In this document: positions 26,222 to 35,830 of the stretch, piece after piece
Position numbering within the stretch: the stretch's first letter is position 1
How the letters are laid out: each line of letters begins with the position of its first letter
Assembly: GCA_001898145.1 (NCBI GenBank)
Contig: MKSR01000012.1
Span: 124,001 to 188,000, forward strand
Reading direction: 5' to 3'
Origin: Dyadobacter sp. 50-39
GTDB taxonomy: Bacteria; Bacteroidota; Bacteroidia; Cytophagales; Spirosomataceae
DNA length: 64,000 bases
Notes under the pieces: generated by a model
Told to the model about the DNA's origin: nothing
The model's database searches: none
Seen by the model: only the letters and a program-made list of their open reading frames with translations
Translations under genes and position numbers: made by a program

Positions 26222-28513
26222 ATGTCCAAAATACAGTTTCATATTGGTCTCATTACGATTACACTTGTCAGCGCATGCAAAACTTCGGCCCCGCCAAAAC
26301 AGGTGGTAGCCGAAACCCAGCCGCTGCTTGAAATCGGAAAAGAGCAATTTTCCATCGATGATTACCAGGATTCTTACAATAAGAACAAGTTCGCATCCGA
26401 CTCCACGCGGGAACTGACCCCCGAAGAATACCTGCCGCTATATACCGACCTTAAAATGAAGGTACTCCAGGCGAGGTCGGAAGGCAAAGACACCACACTC
26501 GATTACCGCGAAGAAATTGCTTCCTACCGTGATCAGCTGGCGAAGAACCACCTCGTGGATAAGGAATTGGTTGAAAAGCTCACCAATGAAGCCTATAACC
26601 GGCTGAAACAGGAAGTAAGGGCATCACACATTCTGGTGGGCGTTTCGGAAGACGCTTCACCAGCAGACACGCTCGAAGCCTACCGCGCTGCCATTTCGCT
26701 CCGCGGGCGCCTTGAAGAGGGCTCCGACTTCGCGGACATGGCATCCCGCTTTTCGAAAGATCCGGCAGCCAAGACTACGAAGGGCGATCTAGGCTATTTC
26801 ACGGCATTCCAGACGCTCTACCCAATTGAAACAGCCGCCTATACCCTGCCGGTAGGCAAGATTTCACAACCCGTCCGGACGAAAGGCGGCTATCACCTGA
26901 TCAAAGTGAACGACCGCCGGAACAACCGTGGGATGGTGAAGGTGGCTCACATCATGGTGAAAGTGGATACCGGCGGAACGGCAGCTCAGAAAGAATCGGC
27001 CAAGGCGCGGATCGAAGAGGCCTATACGCAATTGCAGAACGGCGCCGAATGGAATATGGTCGTTGACAAATATTCCGACGACCGCGAATCACGAAAAAAC
27101 GGCGGGCTGCTTCCCATGTTCGGGACAGGACAGATGGTACCCGAAATTGAAGAAGCCGCATTTGCACTTACACGACCGCAATCCTATTCGCAGCCGGTGC
27201 TGACAATGTACGGCTGGCACATTATCCGCCTCATCGAAAAGCGGCCGATCGAAACATTGGCCAACATGGCGCCGGCGCTCCGCAAGAAAGTGGTGACCGA
27301 CTCCCGGGGCAAAGTAATCGAGCAGGCCAATGCTAAGCGGCTGCGCGAAAAATATGCCGTACAGGAAGCAGCGGATGCATGGCAGCAGGTGGCAGCATTG
27401 GCCGACAGCACCCTCCGAACAGGCAAATGGGACTACCAGCGCGCGGTTTCTGCAGACTGGTCCACGGTCACCCTGTTTCGCATTGAGCAGCGGCCTTACG
27501 ACGCATTATCGTTCCTGAATTATGTAAAACGAAAACAAACGCCCCGACCGAAAGACGCGTCGCCGGCAGTCGTTTTCGGGCGTTATTATTACGACTACCT
27601 CACCGAGTCGCTCGTGGAATATGAAAAAGAGCACCTGGAAGAAAATAACCCGGAATTCCGGAGCCTGATGAACGAAATCCGCGAGGGCGTGCTGCTTTCT
27701 CAGATCATGGAGGAGCAGGTCTGGCAGCGCTCTCTTTCGGATTCTACCGGTCAGCGCAGTTTTTATGAAAGGAACAAGGAGCGCTACAACTACCCTGAGC
27801 GTGCATTTGCAACCATCGTGGCGGCCAAAGACACGCAAACTTTGAACAGCGTGAAAAAAACTTTGGCGACAAGCCCATACAAACTGGAACGGAAATCGAA
27901 GGAGCTGCTATTCCCGGTAAATTCAGCGGAAATAGGCAACCAGCAGCTGGAAGCGCTGAACGACCTTTACATTATCATGGAAAAGAATGCGGATTACGTG
28001 GTCGAAATAGCCGGCTACCGCTCCGCCGAAGAACCAGAAATCCTTTCCTCGACCCGCGCCCGCAACGTTGTGAAATATTTAAATGCACGAAACATCCCGA
28101 TTTTGCGTATCATAGAAAAAGACTATGGTTCTTTCCGGCAGGCAGCGGAGCCGGAGCGTAACCGCAGTGTCGCGTTTCAGTTTTACAGCCAGTCGAAAAG
28201 CGACGTAGAAAAGGTTTACAACGCGAATGCGCCGGGTGCGGTATCAATCCGTGAAGGTTACTTTCCGAAAACCGACCCCCTTTTTGCTGGCTTTAAGTGG
28301 CAGGCCGGTGAGCAGATGATCAATAGTAACGGAGGCTTTTTGTGGGCCAATGTAGCGAAGATCGATCCGGCAAGGCCTAAAACATTTCCGGAAGCGCGTG
28401 GAACCGTGATCAACGACTATCAGAAAGAACTGGAAAAGCAGTGGCTGGCCCGGTTGCAGGAAAAATTCCCTGTCAAAGTGAATGCACAGGAATTAGAAAA
28501 AATTAAGCGTTAG
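26222..28513 (+). CDS. Lipoprotein peptidyl-prolyl isomerase with two parvulin domains and an OmpA-like module
   Basis: 763 residues from the ATG at 26222. Lipoprotein signal MSKIQFHIGLITITLVSAC with Cys19. Then a SurA-like helical N domain, parvulin 1 (about 132-229, RASHILVGV...GGYHLIKV) and parvulin 2 (about 239-339, VAHIMVKV...GWHIIRLIE). Near 562-657 lies a stretch that follows the OmpA C-terminal pattern: LNDLYIIMEKNADYVVEIAG, STRARNVVKYLN, NRSVAFQF. The tail returns to SurA-type helix. It should help fold or deliver outer-membrane proteins. A second isomerase and a MoxR ATPase follow, probably in the same operon. Confidence 0.82.
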   Translation: MSKIQFHIGLITITLVSACKTSAPPKQVVAETQPLLEIGKEQFSIDDYQDSYNKNKFASDSTRELTPEEYLPLYTDLKMKVLQARSEGKDTTLDYREEIASYRDQLAKNHLVDKELVEKLTNEAYNRLKQEVRASHILVGVSEDASPADTLEAYRAAISLRGRLEEGSDFADMASRFSKDPAAKTTKGDLGYFTAFQTLYPIETAAYTLPVGKISQPVRTKGGYHLIKVNDRRNNRGMVKVAHIMVKVDTGGTAAQKESAKARIEEAYTQLQNGAEWNMVVDKYSDDRESRKNGGLLPMFGTGQMVPEIEEAAFALTRPQSYSQPVLTMYGWHIIRLIEKRPIETLANMAPALRKKVVTDSRGKVIEQANAKRLREKYAVQEAADAWQQVAALADSTLRTGKWDYQRAVSADWSTVTLFRIEQRPYDALSFLNYVKRKQTPRPKDASPAVVFGRYYYDYLTESLVEYEKEHLEENNPEFRSLMNEIREGVLLSQIMEEQVWQRSLSDSTGQRSFYERNKERYNYPERAFATIVAAKDTQTLNSVKKTLATSPYKLERKSKELLFPVNSAEIGNQQLEALNDLYIIMEKNADYVVEIAGYRSAEEPEILSSTRARNVVKYLNARNIPILRIIEKDYGSFRQAAEPERNRSVAFQFYSQSKSDVEKVYNANAPGAVSIREGYFPKTDPLFAGFKWQAGEQMINSNGGFLWANVAKIDPARPKTFPEARGTVINDYQKELEKQWLARLQEKFPVKVNAQELEKIKR

Positions 28514-28607
28514 CCGTATTTTAGCATTTATAAATCGAATCTGTTTCATTTTTAGGAGTTTAGTTCAATAAAACCCGCAATAATCCAAATCAGCATACAA
28601 GGAAAAT

Positions 28608-29981
28608 ATGAAAGTAAATAAATGGATCGGGGCTCATTTGATAGCCGCTTTCATGCTGCTCATCAGCGTGATAAGCTACGGACAAGGTCAGCAGGGAGTG
28701 AGCCTGGACAAAATCATCGCCAGGGTCGATAACCATTACATCCTGAATTCGGAGCTGGAAGAGATGTATAACCAGTATAAGGCCGAAGGACGCCAGGCAC
28801 CTGAGAAATGCCAGTTGCTGGAATCGCTGATCATCAACAAAATGCTGCTTGCGAAAGCGGAAATCGACTCGGTGACCGTGGAAGACAAGCAGGTAGACGG
28901 TGAGCTGAATGCGAAAATGAATTACATGATCCAGCGCTTCGGTTCGGAAAAGAACATTGTGGAAGCTTACGGCAAAAGCATTGAAAACCTCAAAAACGAG
29001 CTTCGCCAGCAAGTGAAGGAGCAAAAAATCGTTGAGAAAATGCAGCAGACGATTTCCGGTAATGTCAAAATTACACCGGCAGACGTACGCAAATTCTTTA
29101 ACTCCATTCCAAAAGACAGCTTGCCTTACATTCCTTCCGAGGTAGAAGTGGGCCATATCGTCAAAAAGGGAACGGTGACGCGCGAACAGAAAGACAAGCT
29201 CAGACAGCAACTGCTCGACCTGAAGGCACGTGCCGAAAAAGGGGAAGACTTTGCCATGCTGGCGCAGATCTATTCAGAAGATTTAGGTTCGGCGAAAGTG
29301 GGTGGTGACCTGGGCTTCGCCAAACGTGGTGCAATGGTACCTGAATTTGAAGGTGCAGCTTTGGGCCTCAAACCAGGTGAAATGTCGGGCGTAGTGGAAT
29401 CCCAGTTCGGTTTTCACCTCATCAAATTGCTCGAAACCAGGGGCGCGGAATACCACGCAAGGCACATTCTCCTTCGCCCGGACTATAACAAGGGCACGGA
29501 CATGACAGGTGCGACCCGTGCACTCGACAGCCTCAGGACCCTCATTAAAAGCGATACCCTGAAGTTTGCCAAAGCTGCGCTCGACAACTCCGACGACAAG
29601 GAAACCGCTGAATCGGGAGGCCTTATCCAGGACAGAAGCACAGGTACTTCGAAGCTTACACTCGATGCTTCCATGGACCCCGCACTCTACTTCGCGATCG
29701 ATACCATGAAAGTAGGAGACCTAAGTATGCCTGTTTCCTATCGTTTGGAAGACGGTAGCAGCGCCATGCGCATCCTTTGGTACAAAAGCAAGTCGGAGCC
29801 GCATACCGCCAACCTGCACGACGACTACGAAAAACTGGCTCAGATCGTGCTGAGCAACAAGCGGAACAATGCGCTGGAAGAGTGGTTTAAAAAAGCGCAG
29901 GGAGATGTCTACATCAGCATCGAACCCGAGTACAGAAATTGTAAAGTGCTCGGCCTGGCCGCCAACGCCGACGATTTGTAG
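28608..29981 (+). CDS. surA: SurA-like periplasmic peptidyl-prolyl isomerase
   Basis: 457 residues with a signal peptide (1-25, cleavage near SYGQ). SurA N domain (about 31-160, starting VSLDKIIARVDNHYIL), first parvulin domain about 177-275 (EVGHIVKKG...FGFHLIKLLE), second more divergent parvulin region about 281-390 (ARHILLRPD...). SurA proteins chaperone unfolded outer-membrane proteins through the periplasm. The gene lies 94 bases after the isomerase lipoprotein and 56 bases before the MoxR gene. Confidence 0.88.
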   Translation: MKVNKWIGAHLIAAFMLLISVISYGQGQQGVSLDKIIARVDNHYILNSELEEMYNQYKAEGRQAPEKCQLLESLIINKMLLAKAEIDSVTVEDKQVDGELNAKMNYMIQRFGSEKNIVEAYGKSIENLKNELRQQVKEQKIVEKMQQTISGNVKITPADVRKFFNSIPKDSLPYIPSEVEVGHIVKKGTVTREQKDKLRQQLLDLKARAEKGEDFAMLAQIYSEDLGSAKVGGDLGFAKRGAMVPEFEGAALGLKPGEMSGVVESQFGFHLIKLLETRGAEYHARHILLRPDYNKGTDMTGATRALDSLRTLIKSDTLKFAKAALDNSDDKETAESGGLIQDRSTGTSKLTLDASMDPALYFAIDTMKVGDLSMPVSYRLEDGSSAMRILWYKSKSEPHTANLHDDYEKLAQIVLSNKRNNALEEWFKKAQGDVYISIEPEYRNCKVLGLAANADDL

Positions 29982-30037
29982 CGGTAAAACGGCGGTATTC
30001 ATTGCTTTTAACGATTGGAAATCTAACCAAATAGAAC

Positions 30038-31000
30038 GTGAAGTATTCATCGGACGTAGAAGCTGCCGAAGCTATGAAAGTAGCTTATGATAAAATCCGG
30101 AGTGAAATCGGGAATGTGATTATCGGACAGGATGAGGTGGTAAAAAGACTGCTCACCGCCATTTTTTGCCAGGGACACTGCTTGCTGGTAGGCGTTCCGG
30201 GGCTCGCAAAAACGCTCCTGATCCAAACCATCGCTTCCTCGCTCGACCTGAATTTCAACCGGATCCAGTTTACGCCCGATCTGATGCCTTCCGACATTCT
30301 CGGTTCGGAAACGCTCGACCAGAACCGCAATTTCAAGTTCATCAAAGGCCCGATCTTCGCGAACATTATCCTTGCAGATGAAATCAACCGTACGCCTCCC
30401 AAGACGCAATCGGCGCTATTGGAGGCGATGCAGGAATACTCTGTGACCATTGCCGGTGCCAAACACCCGCTCGACAGGCCGTTTTTCGTACTGGCTACGC
30501 AAAACCCGATCGAACAGGAAGGTACCTATCCCCTGCCGGAAGCACAGCTCGACCGCTTTATGTTCATGATTCAGCTCGACTATCCTTCTTACGCAGAGGA
30601 AGTAAGCATTGTCAAAAACACGACCACAGATGTTCGGTATGAGGTGAAGAAAGTGATCAGTGCCGAAGAAATCACCGATTTTCAGCACCTGGTACGCCGC
30701 GTGCCTGTCACCGACCACGTGATCGAATACGCGGTGAAGCTGGTGCATAAAACACGGCCGCAGGGCAGTTTAGCTATCAAAGATACCAACGACTATCTCG
30801 AATGGGGAGCTGGCCCGCGGGCATCGCAGGCGTTGATCCTCTCCGCGAAATGCAATGCATTGCTTTCAGGCAAGTATTCGCCGGACATCGAAGATGTTAA
30901 GGCAGTGGCATTACCCGTGCTGCGTCACCGCATTATCCGGAACTTCAAGGCTGAGGCGGAAGGCATTTCGGTCGACGATATCATCGGGCGGCTGCTTTAA
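30038..31000 (+). CDS. MoxR-type AAA+ ATPase
   Basis: 320 residues. Walker A is GVPGLAKT, Walker B is IILADEIN, and the sensor/arginine-finger region is ATQNPIEQEGTYPLPEAQLDRF, all typical of MoxR. These ATPases act as chaperones that insert cofactors or activate partner proteins, often with VWA-domain proteins, but no VWA or DUF58 gene follows here. The start is GTG at 30038; an ATG at 30074 is a shorter option. It sits 56 bases after surA, so it may share that transcript. Confidence 0.88.
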   Translation: MKYSSDVEAAEAMKVAYDKIRSEIGNVIIGQDEVVKRLLTAIFCQGHCLLVGVPGLAKTLLIQTIASSLDLNFNRIQFTPDLMPSDILGSETLDQNRNFKFIKGPIFANIILADEINRTPPKTQSALLEAMQEYSVTIAGAKHPLDRPFFVLATQNPIEQEGTYPLPEAQLDRFMFMIQLDYPSYAEEVSIVKNTTTDVRYEVKKVISAEEITDFQHLVRRVPVTDHVIEYAVKLVHKTRPQGSLAIKDTNDYLEWGAGPRASQALILSAKCNALLSGKYSPDIEDVKAVALPVLRHRIIRNFKAEAEGISVDDIIGRLL

Positions 31001-31043
31001 AACCGGCCTCGAGAGCAGTAAGAATTTACTTTTTCAAGATTAT

Positions 31044-31084
31044 AAGTTTGTGCCGTTCCCGGAGGGCACAAACTTTTGTTTTTT
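31044..31084 (+). terminator. Terminator after the MoxR gene
   Basis: An 11-bp perfect stem (AAGTTTGTGCC at 31044-31054 with 31065-31075) has a 10-base loop, followed by a T-rich tract to 31084. Confidence 0.88.
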
Positions 31085-31113
31085 AAGCCAATCTCTTTTT
31101 CCACATCATCACA

Positions 31114-32709
31114 ATGACGACCATTCAAGGCAAAAACTTCATAGGATACACGCTTTCATCGGAAGGCGAAAAACATTTCAAGGCTTACGCGCCGGCAACA
31201 GACAGTTACTTGCCCGAAACTTTCCATTGCGCTACGACCGGGGAAGTGGACCAAACGATGGCCCTGGCCGAAAAAGCATTCGATAGCTACTCGCAGGTAC
31301 CGGCAGCCGGGCGCGCGGCATTTTTAATTGCCATTACGGAGGAAATCATGGCATTGGGCGACGACCTCCTAGAACGTGCTTCCCAGGAAACCGGACTACC
31401 CATTGCCCGGTTGCAAGGCGAACGCACCCGAACCATTAACCAACTGACGCAATTTGCAGAGCTACTCCGGGAAGGATCCTGGGTTGAAGCATCCATCGAC
31501 ACCGCCCTACCCGATCGTACGCCCGTTCCTAAGCCGGACATCCGCAAGATGCTGGTACCGGTCGGGCCGGTGATCGTGTTTGGCTCCAGCAACTTTCCAC
31601 TTGCCTACTCTGTGGCTGGCGTCGATTCGGGACCTGCATTGGCGGCGGGGAACCCGGTGGTCGTAAAAGCCCACCCTGCGCACCCGGGTGTGAGCGACCT
31701 CACGGCGCAGGCTGTTGTGCGCGCGGCACAACGCACGGGCATGCCCGAGGGAACATTTTCCATGCTGTATGACGACGGGTTTGAAGTCGGGACTGCCCTG
31801 GTAAAACATCCGGCCAGCAAAGCGGTAGGATTTACCGGTTCCTACAAGGGCGGAATGGCGCTTTACCGCCTTGCACAGGAGCGCGAGGAACCTATACCGG
31901 TCTTTGCCGAAATGGGCAGCGTCAACCCGATTATCGTATTACCTCAATATTTGAAAAACAATGCAGCCCAACTTGGAAAAACCCTGGCTGTGTCGGTGAG
32001 CCTGGGTGCGGGACAATTCTGCACGAACCCGGGTCTGGTGTTTATTACAAATACCGAAGGGCTTGAAACCTTTCAGAATGCATACAAAGCCGAAATTATG
32101 AATACTCCTTCGGCGACTATGCTGACAGCCGGCATTTGCAAAAACTATAACAAACTGCGTGGAGAGACTTTGGAGCAGCCCGAGGTTTCTTCCCTAGCGA
32201 TTTCAACCGTGCATTCGGAGGGTGAAAATCAGGCGGAAGCTTCCATTGCTCTGGTCTCCGGCCAAAATTTCATTGCCAATCCCAAATTGCATGAAGAAGT
32301 TTTCGGGCCCTTTTCGCTATTGGTCGTTTGCGAGGACACGAATGAATTGCAAGAGGCCGTTGCCCATTTGAAAGGCCAGCTCACCGCTACATTGATCGCC
32401 GAAGAGGCTGAGGTGACGGCTTATCCGGGAATCGTGCGGCAGCTGGCCAAAATCTCCGGCCGGTTTATCATGAACGGCGTGCCTACCGGCGTGGAAGTAT
32501 GTCCTTCTATTCACCATGGCGGCCCATTCCCTGCTACGGCAGATGCTAAATTTACTTCGGTGGGAAGGCATTCGATCCTGCGGTTCGTCCGGCCGCAATC
32601 GTTCCAGAACTGGCCGGACGCGCTTCTGCCCGATGAATTGAAAAACGGAAACCCGCTTGGAATTTTCAGGCTGGTCGACAATGTGCAGACGCGGGAAAGC
32701 GTCAGGTAA
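31114..32709 (+). CDS. Aldehyde dehydrogenase, 2,5-dioxovalerate (KGSA) dehydrogenase type
   Basis: 531 residues. It oxidises an aldehyde with NAD(P)+, in this group usually alpha-ketoglutaric semialdehyde to 2-oxoglutarate, the last step of non-phosphorylating pentose or uronate breakdown. Signatures: FGSSNFPLAYSVAGVDS (substrate and cofactor pocket of this subfamily), VGFTGSYKGG, Glu in FAEMGSVNP and catalytic Cys in GAGQFCTNPG. Length suits the ~525-residue KGSADH group, not classic ALDH. No pathway genes adjoin, so the physiological substrate is inferred. Its last 8 bases overlap the convergent truA. Confidence 0.85.
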   Translation: MTTIQGKNFIGYTLSSEGEKHFKAYAPATDSYLPETFHCATTGEVDQTMALAEKAFDSYSQVPAAGRAAFLIAITEEIMALGDDLLERASQETGLPIARLQGERTRTINQLTQFAELLREGSWVEASIDTALPDRTPVPKPDIRKMLVPVGPVIVFGSSNFPLAYSVAGVDSGPALAAGNPVVVKAHPAHPGVSDLTAQAVVRAAQRTGMPEGTFSMLYDDGFEVGTALVKHPASKAVGFTGSYKGGMALYRLAQEREEPIPVFAEMGSVNPIIVLPQYLKNNAAQLGKTLAVSVSLGAGQFCTNPGLVFITNTEGLETFQNAYKAEIMNTPSATMLTAGICKNYNKLRGETLEQPEVSSLAISTVHSEGENQAEASIALVSGQNFIANPKLHEEVFGPFSLLVVCEDTNELQEAVAHLKGQLTATLIAEEAEVTAYPGIVRQLAKISGRFIMNGVPTGVEVCPSIHHGGPFPATADAKFTSVGRHSILRFVRPQSFQNWPDALLPDELKNGNPLGIFRLVDNVQTRESVR

Positions 32710-33448
32710 ACAGCGTCGGGGGATAACCGACTTCCACCAGGAACAAACCTTCTGCCGGGGCCTGCGCTCCGGCATTTTTTCTGTTGCGCGAAAGGATGAT
32801 CTGCTCAAAATCGCTCACGGTAAGCTTGTTACGCCCTACTTCCAGCATCGTGCCCACCAATGCCCGCACCATACCTCTCAGAAAGCGGTTTGCTTTGACA
32901 TGAAATACCAGCATTTCGCCCGATTCCACCCAGTGCGACTCCGTAACGGTACAGCGAAAGTTATTGACATTTGTATGGATCTTGCTGAAACTTTCGAAAT
33001 CGGTATAGATGAGCAGCAATGCCGCCGCCTCGTTCATGCGGGCTACGTCCAGGTTCCGGCGCATGGGGGTGGCGAGGTCTGTCAAAAATGGATTTTTCTG
33101 ATAAGTGATGCGGTACTCGTACTTTCTGTGCGTGGCTGCAAACCTGGAATGGATCTCATCGTCCACTGCAATAATGCGCTGAACGGCAATATCTTTGGGA
33201 ATCAATGCATTCAGTTTGTAAACCAGCAAATCGGCATCAGCAATCGATTCTGGTAAATCAAAATGAGCGAATTGTTGTTCTGAATGTACACCCGCATCGG
33301 TGCGGCTGCTGCCGGTAAGTTCGACGGCCATTCTCAGTATTTTGGCAAAAGCCTCTTCCAGCACCTGCTGGACGCCCAATGCATTGTTCTGTTTTTGCCA
33401 GCCATTGTAAGCCGTGCCGCGGTAACTGAATTCCAGGAAATAGCGCAT
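32702..33448 (-). CDS. truA: tRNA pseudouridine synthase A
   Basis: It makes pseudouridine at positions 38-40 of tRNA anticodon stems. 248 residues, normal length. The opening [18 protein letters not shown] is classic, and the catalytic Asp51 is in [11 protein letters not shown] second-half motif [17 protein letters not shown] is also typical. It overlaps the aldehyde dehydrogenase end by 8 bases, tail to tail. glnS starts 105 bases away on the other strand. Confidence 0.95.
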   Translation of the reverse strand: MRYFLEFSYRGTAYNGWQKQNNALGVQQVLEEAFAKILRMAVELTGSSRTDAGVHSEQQFAHFDLPESIADADLLVYKLNALIPKDIAVQRIIAVDDEIHSRFAATHRKYEYRITYQKNPFLTDLATPMRRNLDVARMNEAAALLLIYTDFESFSKIHTNVNNFRCTVTESHWVESGEMLVFHVKANRFLRGMVRALVGTMLEVGRNKLTVSDFEQIILSRNRKNAGAQAPAEGLFLVEVGYPPTLFT

Positions 33449-33496
33449 GCCGCAAAATTAAGCCAAACTTGTGGATTTACGATTTCAGCGGGCCGA

Positions 33497-33528
33497 TTGC
33501 GGAATTTGCGGGAAGAAGGTTAACTTTG
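33497..33528 (+). promoter_or_regulatory. Promoter for glnS: TTG - 21 bp - TAACTTTG
   Basis: TTG at 33497-33499 and TAACTTTG at 33521-33528, 25 bases before the glnS ATG at 33553. Confidence 0.65.
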
Positions 33529-33552
33529 AAAATTGGAAAATTTCATTTTAGT

Positions 33553-35223
33553 ATGATTACGGAAGAGAAAAAAGAAGAGAAAAGCTTGAATTTTATCGAG
33601 GAGATTATTGACGCTGACCTGCAATCAGGAAAATATACCCGGATTATTACTCGCTTTCCACCCGAACCCAATGGCTATCTGCACATTGGGCATGCTACCA
33701 GCATTTGCCTGAATTTCGGGCTGACCAAGAAATTTCCAGGTTACACCAATCTGCGGTTTGACGATACCAATCCGGTGACGGAGGACACCGAATACGTTGA
33801 AAATATTAAGAATGACATCCGCTGGCTCGGCTTCGAATGGGAGAATGAAAACTATGCTTCCGACTACTTCGATACGCTTTACGGCTACGCTATCAAGCTG
33901 ATCCATGAAGGGTTGGCTTATGTGGACGACTCTACCTCCGAGGAAATTGCGGCCCTCAAAGGCACGCCTACCGAGCCGGGGAAAGATAGTCCTTACCGCA
34001 ACCGCAGCGTGGAGGAAAATCTTGCACTTTTCGAACAAATGAAAAATGGCGGGTTCCCCGACGGCAGCCGGACACTACGCGCGAAAATCGATATGGCGCA
34101 TATTAATATGCTTATGCGCGACCCGATTCTTTACCGCATTAAGCACGCCCATCACCACCGCACGGGAAACAAATGGTGTATTTACCCGATGTACGATTTC
34201 GCGCACGGCCAAAGCGACGCCATCGAAACCGTTACGCATTCCATTTGTACGCTGGAATTCGCCCCGCACCGTGAGTTATATGACTGGCTGATTGAAAAAC
34301 TGGGCATTTACACTTCGCATCAATATGAATTCGCCCGCCGCAACCTTAATTACACGGTAACAAGCAAGCGCAAACTGCTGCAACTGGTACAGGAAGGCCA
34401 TGTGAGCGGGTGGGATGATCCGCGCATGCCGACAATCAGCGGAATGCGCCGCCGCGGATACACCGCATTCGCTATCCGCGATTTCTGCGACCGCATCGGC
34501 ATAGCGAAACGGGAAAATATGGTAGACGTAGGCCTGCTCGAATTCTGCGTTCGTGAAGATCTGAACAAGCAGGCATTGCGCCGTATGGTGGTGCTCGATC
34601 CTTTGAAAGTGGTGATCACCAACTTCCCCGAAGGCGTGACCGAAATGTGCCACAGCGAAAACAACCCCGAAGATATATCGACCGGTAACCGCGAAATCCC
34701 TTTTTCCCGAGAGATTCTCATCGAAAAAGAAGATTTCATGGAAGTGCCTTCGAAGAAATATTTCCGCCTCGCACCTGGTAAAATGGTACGTCTCAAAGGC
34801 GCCTACATTATCCAATGCGATGATTTTGTAAAAGATGAAAACGGCGAGATCACCGAAGTTCGCTGTACTTACATCGAAAACAGCAAAAGCGGACAGGATA
34901 CAACCGGCATTAATGTAAAAGGCACATTGCACTGGGTTTCGGCTGCACACGCCGTGGAAGTGGAAGTGCGCCTCTATGACCGTCTCTTCTCGGTGGAAGA
35001 TCCGTCGTCGGAAGACGGTGATTTCAAAGATTACCTCAATCCGGATTCGCTGCACATTATTACCGGCTATGCCGAGCCTACATTACTGGAAGCCCGGGAA
35101 GGCGAATCTTTCCAGTTCCTCAGAAAGGGCTACTTCGCCAAAGACCCGGATAGCTCCGCTGAAAAACTGATCTTCAACAGAACATCCACCCTGCGCGACA
35201 ACTGGGCCAAAGCAGCTAATTAA
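33553..35223 (+). CDS. glnS: Glutaminyl-tRNA synthetase
   Basis: It charges tRNA-Gln. A class I synthetase of 556 residues. The frame is open from 33469, but the promoter at 33497-33528 and similarity place the start at the ATG at 33553. Signatures: [12 protein letters not shown] (HIGH motif, residues 44-47), the KMSKS equivalent in [10 protein letters not shown] and the anticodon-binding beta-barrel domain in the last 200 residues. No GatCAB genes are in the window. Its stop codon is the first three bases of a perfect 68-bp palindrome. Confidence 0.95.
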   Translation: MITEEKKEEKSLNFIEEIIDADLQSGKYTRIITRFPPEPNGYLHIGHATSICLNFGLTKKFPGYTNLRFDDTNPVTEDTEYVENIKNDIRWLGFEWENENYASDYFDTLYGYAIKLIHEGLAYVDDSTSEEIAALKGTPTEPGKDSPYRNRSVEENLALFEQMKNGGFPDGSRTLRAKIDMAHINMLMRDPILYRIKHAHHHRTGNKWCIYPMYDFAHGQSDAIETVTHSICTLEFAPHRELYDWLIEKLGIYTSHQYEFARRNLNYTVTSKRKLLQLVQEGHVSGWDDPRMPTISGMRRRGYTAFAIRDFCDRIGIAKRENMVDVGLLEFCVREDLNKQALRRMVVLDPLKVVITNFPEGVTEMCHSENNPEDISTGNREIPFSREILIEKEDFMEVPSKKYFRLAPGKMVRLKGAYIIQCDDFVKDENGEITEVRCTYIENSKSGQDTTGINVKGTLHWVSAAHAVEVEVRLYDRLFSVEDPSSEDGDFKDYLNPDSLHIITGYAEPTLLEAREGESFQFLRKGYFAKDPDSSAEKLIFNRTSTLRDNWAKAAN

Positions 35224-35288
35224 TTAAATCAAACTTATCCCTTGCCGTCGACTTAAGTCGACGGCAAGGGATAAGTTTGATTTAATTA
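35221..35288. repeat. Perfect 68-bp palindrome (34-bp arms, no spacer)
   Basis: Every base from 35221 to 35254 pairs with 35288 to 35255, without mismatch or loop. The centre is ACTTAAGT, flanked by GTCGAC on both sides, with AT-rich outer ends. It begins on the glnS stop codon. It may act as a terminator for both strands, but it is much longer than needed and has no U tract beyond its own ends. Other possibilities are an extragenic palindromic repeat or an assembly fold-back. Confidence 0.95.
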
Positions 35289-35305
35289 GATTGTTTACAA
35301 ATAAC

Positions 35306-35336
35306 TTGCTTGGCAAATAGTTTGAATTTATCTTTG
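35306..35336 (+). promoter_or_regulatory. Promoter: TTG - 20 bp - TATCTTTG
   Basis: TTG at 35306-35308 and TATCTTTG at 35329-35336. The likely transcript start is near 35341, 31 bases before the GTG at 35372. Confidence 0.6.
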
Positions 35337-35371
35337 TGTAACAATTTCCACGATTCAAATTTTTGCTGTCA

Positions 35372-35719
35372 GTGAATACCCAGAATGAATTGTTCAGTAC
35401 CGCGAAAGGTTACAGCGTACAGTGTGATTTAACTTCCCGTATCATCCTTCACTTTGGCGAAATCAAAGCCTCTTTTAAGATCCTTGATTTTTTGAATTTC
35501 CGCCGGTTTATCAACAGCATTGATATCCACAGCAAAATTTTCGACCTCTCGGACGAATCTGACTATGAGTTCGTTGAAGCTCCCCAACTGAGTATCGGCC
35601 ACAAAATGACGCTCTGCGAAGTGATCCAACTGCGTGAGCTTGTGAACGGTACACACTTCGCGATCGAGCTCAATTCCATGCTCCACCAGGTACTTTACAC
35701 AGAGCAAGAATTAGTCTAA
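35372..35719 (+). CDS. Small soluble protein of unknown function
   Basis: About 115 residues if the GTG at 35372 is used (a TTG at 35363 is also possible; there is no ATG). There is no signal peptide or membrane helix. It contains ILHFGEIKASFKILDFLNFRR and a C-terminal half with HKMTLCEVIQLRELVNGTHF, mixed alpha/beta. I do not recognise a family. It has a good promoter of its own and lies between the glnS palindrome and ferritin, about 110 bases before the ferritin start. A role in iron biology is only a positional guess. Confidence 0.6.
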   Translation: MNTQNELFSTAKGYSVQCDLTSRIILHFGEIKASFKILDFLNFRRFINSIDIHSKIFDLSDESDYEFVEAPQLSIGHKMTLCEVIQLRELVNGTHFAIELNSMLHQVLYTEQELV

Positions 35720-35830
35720 ATTACTCATTCAGACTATATTAGACCGGTTCCAAATTTCTAAAACGATTTGGAATCCTGAAACTTCGCATGATATTTGCAG
35801 TTGTTAAGACACGAATAAACAAGCAAAATC

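Noticed and set aside
26077-26331. 84-codon frame before the isomerase lipoprotein
   Set aside because: Crosses the promoter and overlaps the real gene in another frame.
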